Origin: Prochilodus magdalenae
Taxonomy: Eukaryota > Chordata > Actinopteri > Characiformes > Prochilodontidae
NCBI GenBank assembly: GCA_024036415.1
Contig: JAMWET010003560.1
Location: 988,501 to 1,052,500, forward strand
DNA length: 64,000 nt
Direction: 5' to 3'
Shown here: positions 55,650 to 64,000 of the stretch, one piece after another
Numbering within the stretch: the stretch's first letter is position 1
How the letters are laid out: every line of letters starts with the position of its first letter
Notes under the pieces: generated by a model
Told to the model about the DNA's origin: nothing
Database searches by the model: none
Seen by the model: only the letters and a program-made list of their open reading frames with translations
Made by a program: the position numbers and the translations under genes

Positions 55650-55995
55650 AGGGGTCCCAGCCCCAGGCCATTATTACACCTCCACCAAACTTCACTGAGC
55701 CAGACTGCCTTATCTGTGATTCATCACTGTTTTCACTGATCCAGAGTCCGGTGATGACATGGTCTACAGCAGTCCAGTCAACACATGGCATTGGTCATAG
55801 TGTTCCTAGGGTTATGTGCTGCTGCCTGGCCATGGAAACCCATTTCATGAGGCACCCCCTGCACAGTTATTGTACTGTTGTTGCTTCCAGAGCCAGTTTG
55901 GAACTCTTTAATAAGTGATGCAACAACGAATGCTCTAGGCACTTTAGCATTCTGCATCAGAGTTTCAGCGACTAGCGAGTCTGTTGTGTTTTATC
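55650..55995 (-). mobile_element. Tc1-like fragment (Tc1-B relative), minus strand
   Basis: Contains CCAAACTTCACTGAGCCAGA, 'gattcatcactgttttcactgatccagagtcc', CTGGCCATGGAAACCCATTT and 'cagttattgtactgttgttgcttccagagccagtttggaac'. On the minus strand these give the first-Asp region (DESQ-type) and the linker before it. Termini and the rest of the domain are missing. Confidence 0.7.
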
Positions 55996-57053
55996 TTGCT
56001 TGTGGAGGAAGTGGAAACATTTTGTATTCATGTCACTTTCATCTGAATAAAGTATGCCATTATATTAGAATATGTTACAAACCAAGTTCACATTTTCATT
56101 TGTATCTTCGATGTGCAGGTTCCTGGCATGAACACATGATTCGTTTTTGCTTAAATTTCCTTCAAACCATTTTGCAAATAATCCTCAAGATGTGTTAGAC
56201 TGGGCAACTCTTTCCAACTTACTTCGGTGGATGCATTCAGTGAGCTTAGTGTTGTGGAGCATTTCTATAGACATTATAACACTCACATCAAGCATGCTCC
56301 AAACCTTAATTAATTCCACTTAATAGGGCTATCTCTGCCATCTATGTGACCCAGCGAGACCTATAAGGACTAAATGCTTGCACGCCGCTCCAAGATAATG
56401 AATTCATTAAACACTAATGACATTTTTAAAGCAGCCTGATCATATCCGAGATAGGGACCACAAATCAGAGACGGAGCGGCTAAGAGAATGGCTTATCTCT
56501 CGGGAAGGCTCAAAATCAGGAAGATCCTTCAGACTGAAATGCTTTCTACCCCAACCTCTCACCTCCAACCTGAGCAGGGAAAATAAAGATCACTTGATCC
56601 TCATCATCTACACATCGATTAAGCAAAGCTGAGTTTATCTGCTTCAGATTCTCTCTCTCCTTTGCTTGTTTGGCTCTGGAGTCTGCTAAGCAGACTAGTC
56701 AAATTGAACATTTCCCACATCCCCTAGCCATCAGCTACGGTCGCTTGTGATGGAGTGGAGTGGGAGTCTTAGGCTTAGTGGAGAGTACTTTTCCCATGTT
56801 GACTGATGTTGCAGGAAATACACTGATGAAAGGGATGTCACACCAAGGGAAACCCTGCTAATTCTAGCCCATGTATCTAATATTAATTAACATTAATTAA
56901 GATTAATTATGAGAATATATCGAGGCTGTTCAACCTATTTTTAGATGTGAATCCTCATAGGATATTAAAGGTGTCACCTAATTAAACTGTTAATGCCTTT
57001 AGAAGATTAATCCAAGCAAACTCAAACAGAGAAATTAGATATAGTGGCTACGA
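55996..57053. other. Unassigned; possible conserved block at 56380-56640
   Basis: 56380-56640 is non-repetitive and balanced. Short TTAATTAA-type words lie near 56880-56910. No gene recognised. Confidence 0.3.
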
Positions 57054-57307
57054 TACACTCATAGAATAGTTGCACAAATACTGGGACCCAAAAAGAATCA
57101 ACCGAAAATTTGGCCTCCCCAAAATCTGACCCAACTGTACAATTCTTTGATGCAAGAGAAGCTGACTACTGAGCTCGCCTACATCCAGAAACTGGCCCAG
57201 TACATGACAATTTGAATCACAGCTGTTGTTCGTGCTCCTGGAGGTATTGCACACTATTAGGTGTGTCTCAGTTACAGGTGACTAATTTTTGTCCAGTGAG
57301 CTTTTAC
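57054..57307 (+). mobile_element. Tc1-A end joined to family C, copy 3
   Basis: 57054-57100 has the Tc1-A terminus in a variant form (TACACTCATAGAATAGTTGC, then 'acccaaaaagaatcaaccg'). From about 57100 it continues with AAATCTGACCCAACTGTACA to CACACTATTAGGTGTG and 'gtccagtgagct', the middle and right blocks of family C. Either a Tc1-A end was captured by family C, or family C is itself related to Tc1-A at its end. Confidence 0.55.
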
Positions 57308-58540
57308 TGTATATACACTTCCCAGAGGAAACAACAAAAAAAATCACCAGCACAATTCTTCATCTCTCAGAGAAACCCCTTCATTTCATAAAGTATCAAA
57401 GGGCCAAGCTGAAAGCACTTCAGAGAGAATCTCTCAGGAATGATTGTGCTTCCCAGCATGCACACACAACTTAAGAATCAGCACAGTGCTCAGGAGCTGA
57501 GAGAGTATTCTTTCCTCTGTCTTTTTATATTTTGAAGCGCTGCCTGCAAGGTACTGTTGGTGAGTCGCAATGTCAGAAGTCAGAAGAAAACAAGTGACAG
57601 AAGTCACCTCTTCAACTTGAGATGTATATAGAAGAGTTTAGGGTGACTATAAGGGCAGATAGCTGAAGCCATATCGTACAATGACTCCATACTGAGGAGA
57701 GAAAATTTTTGACGTTTGTTAGAAGAATCTAGGCACAACACCTGCAGACTCTTCAAGCAAAGTTTCAAGCAAACTTTTCCGGATGGTGCCAAGCACATTT
57801 TCCCCGTAAATGTCATGAAAAAACTGTTGACAGTAAAGAGAAAACACTGCACGTAAGAAAATAGCTTCAGCCCATAATACTTCACCAAGGGCATAAAAAA
57901 TGAATGATTGTGGAATGGAATTTCTGTAAACAGAGAATAAATAAAGTACGAGATTTAAACATATTCATAACCCACTAATGAAAATACCTGACAATAAAAG
58001 CTATAGACTCCTGCCAAACTTTGTCTCAAAGGAAAGCGTCTGCCGCAGGGAAATCATCTGTGCTGTCATTTGTTTGAAATTAGCCGTTTAAAAGAGGTTT
58101 TAAAAGAAGGTTCAAGAGCTCATACAAAAGAAAGAACTATCACTATGCTTGCAGGACTAGTTTCGAGGACAGGTCTGGGTTTCAGCTCAATTGAAGCATC
58201 GGTCAGGTTTAACCAGTACCAGTACCGCTTAGGTTAGCTTTAGTTTTTTCCCAAAGATCATTCCAAAATCACCAGCCCAGCTCCTGAGGAATTTCAAGTT
58301 TGTGTTCCAGCCAGGTAATTTAAGCTGGATTTGTTTCACCAGATGAGCTTGTGTAATGTAATGTGTAGAGGCTGGTTATCAGGTTTGTTTGGGATAAAAT
58401 TTCTCAGTCATTTCCCCGGATTCCCCAAAATACCCAGACTGAATGGTTATCAGCAGATGTTCACACCAGAGATACCCACCAGAACACATTCAACATTCCA
58501 TTATTCCATTAGCATGAAGCGGACTCGAACAGTATTACCG
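57308..58540. other. Unassigned sequence
   Basis: No gene or repeat family recognised. Confidence 0.35.
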
Positions 58541-58822
58541 CACTCATCATCAAAGGAATAGTTGGACCCAGAAGGAATCAACCGACACGAGGAGGTGAAT
58601 GACTCAAGTCAACGCACCCAAAGACTCCAATGACCAACAAATCCATGTGTGGAGGTAAAAGCAAACACGTCACCCGGTGCCATACTGAGAGATGCCTCTG
58701 TATGTAAAGCTCAATAAATATTTCACATATTAATATCAATTTATCATCATTTATAGTCCCTGGTTATCTTCCATTGCAATCCCACTTCCTTCTGGGTGCA
58801 ACTATTCCTTTGCTGATGAGTG
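58541..58822 (+). mobile_element. 282-bp MITE of the Tc1-A family with both ends
   Basis: The left terminus CACTCATCATCAAAGGAATA at 58541 pairs with TATTCCTTTGCTGATGAGTG ending 58822. The inverted ends extend inward through '.ttg.acccagaag' and match over about 34 bp with few differences. The interior keeps only scraps: 'caaagactccaatg', 'tccatgtgtggagg' and the 3' blocks 'gccatactgagag', 'aaagctcaataaatatt', 'tatcatcattta'. This copy defines the family termini for the window. Confidence 0.9.
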
Positions 58823-58945
58823 AATATTATTAAGCTCCAGATCAGCCAATTACAGAGATTATCTGTTGGGCAACCATATAGCATTCATGTCCGCAGTAAA
58901 TCTGATACACTGATCTCAACCTTCTCATAGTTTATATACTGAAAG

Positions 58946-59096
58946 ACTGAGTAAAAGTGAGAAACAGAGATAGATAAATAAAGAAGGTGAAAGAAAGAAT
59001 GAGAGATGCAAAAATGAAGAAGAGAGCTTGAGTGAGTGAGTGAGTGAGTGAGTGAGTGAGTGAGTGAGAGAGAAAAAGCAAGGGGTGAGAGATAGC

Positions 59097-59127
<31 letters not shown>

Positions 59128-59178
59128 AGACAGAGAAAGTAAGGGATGAGAGATAGTAGAAAGAAAGAGAGAGGGAGG

Positions 59179-59222
<44 letters not shown>

Positions 59223-59264
59223 AGACAGAGAGAGAAGACAGAGAAAGTAAGGGGTGAGAGATAG

Positions 59265-59318
<54 letters not shown>

Positions 59319-59330
59319 GCAAGGGGTGAG

Positions 59331-59369
<39 letters not shown>

Positions 59370-59745
59370 CAGAAAGAGGAGCCTCACAGAATAAAAACAG
59401 ACAAAAAAGAAAGAGAGAGAAAATGGGAGAAAGATAGAGAGAGAAAATGACAGAGGAAGAGAGAGAGAGAGACACTGAGAGAGAGATAGTAGACAGACAG
59501 AGAGAGTGAATAAGACAGTGAGAGAGACAGACAAAGAAAAAGACACAGGACAGACGGAGACAGGACGACAGAGACAGAGAAAGAGCAAAGGGTGAGAGTG
59601 AATAATAAAGAGAGAAAGTGAGGCAGAGAGACAGGGGGAAAGCCAGAGAATGAGAGAGTGAGAAAAGAAGGGAGAGAGAGAATGCAAGATGGAAAGAGAA
59701 GCAGGCAGAGAGAGAGAGAGTACGTGAGAGAGCAAGAGACAGACT
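58946..59745. repeat. Polypurine (GA-rich) tract, about 800 bp
   Basis: Nearly all A/G on the plus strand, with GA runs at 59098-59130, 59190-59222, 59268-59310 and 59338-59366, and higher-order repeats of a segment with 'aaggggtgagagatag' (about 59077, 59248, 59319). Minus-strand frames of up to 311 codons, rich in Ser/Leu, are artefacts. Confidence 0.95.
59026..59068. repeat. (TGAG)n microsatellite
   Basis: About ten perfect TGAG units at the start of the polypurine tract. Confidence 0.95.
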
Positions 59746-59760
59746 GAAACACCTGGGGGG

Positions 59761-62339
59761 TGGGGGTGGGGGGTAAGGCGAGATGACCAGCAGGCAGCAG
59801 TTAAGCAGAGATAAGGCCTCTCTCTCTCCCTCTCTCTCTCTCCCAGCTCAACAGCCTCCTCTGGCATTTCACCATACCCTCATTAAATCAAAACGCACTG
59901 CTGTATTAATGGCCTGTCAGCACCGTTAACATTTATTTCAGGTGAATTCATTCAAACCGAGGGGTTTTTACAAATGGCACCGCTCCCGCCGAACGCAGCG
60001 TGAAAAATTAGCCTTGTGTTTCCCCTCCCCACCCCCTTCAATGAATTTCAATAAGCAACACGTACTGCCTGCACCTTTGCACCGAGGAGTATGAAAAATG
60101 GCTACATTTAAGGTTTTCAGAAGCATTCCTGCATGATGCTGGCTCTTTTGTTCGAGGCCACAGGCAATGTGATGCGAAAGGTAATATGTGAAGATGCATA
60201 CTTGTGTATTAATGTCCTGGTCAGAATGAGTTGCAGGCCAAATTCTACTGGCATGCAAGTGAGCAACAGTCACTATAGTGGTTAATAGCTGTCTCACCAG
60301 TCAATGCGTCATAGCGGCCCATTAATATGACAGAAGCAAACCACATCGGAAAAGGTGAAGGAGAGAAATAGCATTCCGAATACGAAGAGGAGCAAAAACT
60401 ACATCAGATGTATTAGCAAAACTGCAGCATGAGTGGATGATGATAATCCTGGCAATAGAGTTTAGCGTATATGCAGGCAGTCTCCCACGCTGCCTCTCTG
60501 CTCAGTGAAGACAGTAAAGTGCAGGTCCCTCAGCCATATTTATGAGGCTGTGCGTTTCTTCATTTCGTGAATACCCAAGTCGTTCTGCATTGGCACTTTC
60601 TGATGGGAGGTGCAGAGTGCTGACAACAGTTTAAATTGATTTTAGGAGCAGGGAGACAATCCATTTCCCCTGAGCTGATAGTAAAGGACGAGGGCGGGGG
60701 GTGAGGGGTTTGTGGGCATTCAGGAGTTGACAGCGCTTTCCCATTTCCAAAGACAAACATGCTCATAAAACTGTATTTTCAGCTGCTGATGCACAGTAAT
60801 GATAAAATTGCACCACAGGATTGACTCGAAATCACATATCAAACCTTTCACGGGGCGGCAGATGAGACAGGGCGCGCTCGCTGAGAGATGTTCCGCAGGA
60901 GAAAATAAACACGGGATCTGAGAGGATTAATTAATTTATGACGTTATCGAGTCTTAGGGCCTGCTTCCTTCCTCACTTCAAAACAAAGCTTGACTTTGTT
61001 TCTTGCTGGTAATTAGAGCAGCACTCTTGTGATTTTTTGTGCTTCTCGAGTCCTGCATCAACTTGCTTGCTTGCCTTCCTCTCCTGCATTTTTCTGATTT
61101 ATTCAGATCTTGGTCCCGTCTGAGAGCGCTGTGTCTTCGTTCATTGCGTGATTAGTTGTTTTCCCAAAGAGCATTATTAAAAAGTAACTTCCTTGGAATG
61201 GATACACCAAACTCTGGAAATTCCTGACTGAAAACAAGCTCACCTAGGATTCACTTGAAGGCCTTGGAAAAAGAGATATTAGCTTTACCTCAGCGTCCCG
61301 CCATACACATCTGTTAAGTATCCTGTGCATTCCCCTTAAAGACCACCCCAGAAATTTCAGCCATGTCATTGGCTTCCGCCTTGCTGTGGGATGTGTGTTT
61401 GAGCCTTTGAGAGCAGAGAGAAGGCATGTGCTTTCTTATTGTGAACGCATGCCTGGCTTTGCCTTCAATAGGAGAGGGTAGTATCGGCAGAACCCCTTTA
61501 ACCCCCCTTACTCCAATCCTCCTCACTTTAACCCCCTAGAAGCAAACCACACCCCAAGCCCAGTGCAGATACAGGTTTTTGAAATCATAGGAATTGCTAC
61601 TCATACACAAGAGATACTTTTGAAGATGCAACATTGGTTAACAGCTTTACCTAAACCCCCTAATCCAGTTCTTGGGAAATGGGGAAATCTGATTGTGACA
61701 TATGCGCTATAATATATTTATAATTTTTATATGTTATAATATAATAATATAATATTATTTATTTATTTATTTAGTATTTGTCTTTGCTTATCATTTTAAT
61801 CTTTGTCGTATGTTTACAATTAAACTCATGTCTGGAGTTTACATGCACTATATAATAATGATTGATTTGCTTTTGAAACTGGCATCAGGATCATCTATAA
61901 TACTGTAATAAAAATAATAAAAATAAAAATAAAAAAGTAGCAACAATACAAATAATTTGTGCACATGATCGATCCAGTAAAAGTGGATGTAGTTATTTTG
62001 TGCTTGTTTTAAGACATATTATGCCCAAAAATGCCCCAAAAATATGTTATTTTATGAAAGTAATAACACTACACGATCAACAGCATTCTTATCACATGCT
62101 TTATGCAAATGATATGCAAATAAGGTACATGACAAATGAGGTGCTTGATTTCATGCACTGAAGTCCTCAAATCGTTTTGTGAAAAAAAAGACAATGATAT
62201 ATAGACATGAGTTTAAATATTTACTTTAAGGTTGGGATGAAATGTGATTTTTATGTGACGAGTCAATGTTGACTAATCGCTAATGTTGCCAAGAATTAAA
62301 AGTTGAGGAGAACAGAATGCTGTTCTCGACTAGTCGACT
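59761..62339. other. Non-repetitive region; candidate conserved block and octamer pair
   Basis: 59860-61310 is the longest stretch in the window without a recognisable repeat. It contains TAATTA-type and CATTTATTT words and a balanced composition. 61730-61930 is AT-rich with (ATTT)n. Two ATGCAAAT octamers at 62103-62110 and 62114-62121 lie 11 bp apart. No coding evidence was found. Confidence 0.35.
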
Positions 62340-62557
62340 ATACAACTAGTGGTTGGTGTAGTTCAGTAGCAGCACTGCCCGCCAGAGAGTCACCACAACA
62401 TGTGGGACTCGAATCCTGGTCTGGTTGGCTACACTGTGCTATACCAATAAGAATCCTTAGGCAAGACTCCTAACACTACATTGGCCTATCTGTAATATGA
62501 TTAACCTTGTAAGTCGCTCTGGATAAGAGCATCAGCTAAATGTCATAAATGTAAATA
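62340..62557 (+). mobile_element. SINE, plus strand
   Basis: Head GTGGTTGGTGTAGTTCAG (box A-like), 'gggactcgaatcctgg' (box B-like), body CTGTGCTATACCAATAAGAA and tail TCGCTCTGGATAAGAGCATC with 'agctaaatgtcataaatgtaaat'. It is the copy closest to the fish consensus tail in this window. Confidence 0.88.
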
Positions 62558-63451
62558 TAGACTGCGAGTTTCCACACTTCCAATAGAAACTCTCTATTCA
62601 TTTCACAGAGAGCACCCAAAATATTTAAAGTGCAGGCATTATGAAGTAGCATATGACTTACACTTTAGCTCACCCATTTATGTAATCAACTGTCCTAATG
62701 AGCCACTCTGAGATAGAAATGGAGATGAAATCCAGTGGAGGCTATGAAGGAAAATGCGACAGGTGATACATAATATTGACAGGATGATGAATAATGCTGA
62801 ACATTCGTTCTTTGTGTCCATGCAGCCTCTGAGTCCTAATCTCTTTCGCTGGCCTGGCCAGTCTGTCCCTGGAGGAAAGCGCAGTACTCTGACTCAGCCT
62901 TTGGCAAAGTCTTATAAAGGCTAACCGTGTCCATCACAATGACTAATAACCCAGCATTTTAGTTTGATCAGTGAACAGAATTCAGTCTGCTTGGACAAAC
63001 TGTGAATCTGCCCTATTGTGACCCATTTATTCTGTCATCCGAGGGACTGATCGATTACAGGTTCTATATCAGGCAGAAAATGGAATTTCTCTTTTTACTT
63101 AAATATAGAGTACATAGTATACAGGATATAGACCATTTACTTACCATGCTTGCTGAGCTATCTCACTCAACTCCGCAGTCATGCAGTAACACTGGAGAGT
63201 TTGCCAGCTGCCATCCAAACATTCATAATACCTCTGTCAACTCCAACCAAGACCCACTGCAGAATCTTGCCACATTGCTTCCTCCACAGTCCTCTCTGCT
63301 CTTTGCAGCACTGTTTCTTGCTTGGCCAGGCTCATTCACCATAGCATGTCTTCGAGTATGGTAGCACTGCTACCCTCTAGTCTAATAGGAGGAGAATCCA
63401 GTTTGGACGCTTCTGTGATGTTTTGGCAAAGATAAAAAACATGGAAAATTC
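62558..63451. other. Unassigned sequence
   Basis: A 120-codon frame at 63002-63364 has no recognised domain. No repeat family seen. Confidence 0.35.
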
Positions 63452-64000
63452 TCTCATCATAAAAAGTTTGAATAGCTGTACAAATACTTGTACCCCAGAG
63501 GAATCAACTGACAGGAATCAAACTTGGTGGGTAGATTTAACATCATAGGACATGCATCTAATTCAAGTTTTACACTCAGCCGTGCTTGTGGCATAAGCAA
63601 GGACTGGCCTTATCGCTAAACCTGACTGAGCCAAGAGCCGAAATTGCGAGCATTTAGCATATGTCATCCGGTTAGGGTCTACGCTATTGGCTGCACGATG
63701 CAGGACTACATGAGCGCAGACCATTACCATACCTGCCTTTAGCATCACATCAGTGTCGCCAGAGACTGCAATGGTGTTGTTCCAAACTGCCATGGCGTGA
63801 CTCAGAAAAGCAACAGGTCATCTACTTTTGTCATGAGAATATTCAAGCTGGGATGGGTTTTCACAGGACACCATTAGGAACCTCTACAACTCCATTCCGA
63901 GATGCCTGGCATGTTGCTCATGCTGAGAGTCTCTACTTCTGTATGTGTAGCTCAATAAATATTACCCATATCAGTCAAATAATTCTCACCCTCTATTGTC
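63452..64000 (+). mobile_element. Tc1-A element, copy 12, running off the window
   Basis: Left terminal region 'catcataaaaagtttgaatagctgtac', GAGGAATCAACTGACAGGAA, GGGTAGATTTAACATCATAG, then 'cgctattggctgcacgatgcagg', 'cagtgtcgccagagactgcaatgg', a deletion, and the 3' part ACAGGACACCATTAGGAACC, TCTACTTCTGTATGTGTAGC and 'tcaataaatattacccatatcagtc'. The right terminus lies beyond base 64000. The catalytic domain is absent. Confidence 0.86.

Noticed and set aside
58932..59867. 311-codon open frame on the minus strand
   Set aside because: It follows from the CT-rich complement of a polypurine tract (Ser/Leu/Phe-rich, no stop codons because these need A on that strand). Overlapping frames in the other phases are equally open.
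63002..63364. 120-codon frame
   Set aside because: No recognisable domain, no splice or promoter context, and an overlapping frame is open too; most likely chance.
1..64000. A new multi-gene biological system
   Set aside because: No set of neighbouring intact genes exists here. All recognisable coding sequence belongs to broken transposons and retrotransposons.

Overview
The window looks like nuclear DNA of a ray-finned fish (teleost). The evidence is the repeat content: at least nine sequence types of Tc1/mariner-like transposon, tRNA-headed SINEs ending in the familiar fish tail (...GGATAAGAGC..CTAAATG), 5'-truncated LINEs of the CR1/L2/Rex1 group with pentanucleotide 3' tails, a decayed hAT transposase, several MITE-like elements and abundant microsatellites. 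A more exact placement (perhaps an ostariophysan such as a catfish or characin) is a guess from repeat resemblance. I found no host exon, RNA gene or operon that I can support. The window reads as a gene desert or a long intron.

Layout: 1-6.2 kb holds a SINE, two Tc1 remnants and the first copy of an unclassified repeat (family C). 6.26-7.34 kb is a 22-bp minisatellite of about 48 units. 8-21 kb is dense in transposons: five copies of the commonest family (Tc1-A), a bounded 1.2-kb Tc1 copy (Tc1-D), a 525-bp internally deleted Tc1 nested in another Tc1, and a 2.1-kb LINE nested in a Tc1-A copy that itself carries a 91-bp-arm hairpin. 21-33 kb holds LINE tails, a TG tract, MITEs, a 0.7-kb polypurine tract and a three-level nest (LINE tail in SINE in Tc1-A). 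33-46 kb is mostly unclassified, with a 212-bp tandem duplication and a pair of dispersed similar segments. 46-54 kb holds Tc1-A copies, a hAT relic, repeated Tc1-G ends and an interleaved Tc1-G/Tc1-H block. 54-64 kb is calmer: Tc1-B and other fragments, a 282-bp Tc1-A MITE, a 0.8-kb polypurine tract, a SINE and a last Tc1-A copy running off the window.

No gene here works with another. Every transposase examined is broken, and none of the Tc1-A copies that span the region keeps the centre of the DDE domain, so mobility would have had to be supplied in trans. The stretches with some regulatory promise are non-repetitive blocks (about 9.1-9.5, 22.8-23.0, 33.7-34.2, 54.4-54.7, 56.4-56.6 and 59.9-61.3 kb) and two groups of octamer (ATGCAAAT) sites; these are candidates only. 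I did not find a convincing new biological system. The most unusual structures are the hairpin inside the Tc1-A copy, the interleaved Tc1 block, the minisatellite and the two local duplications.
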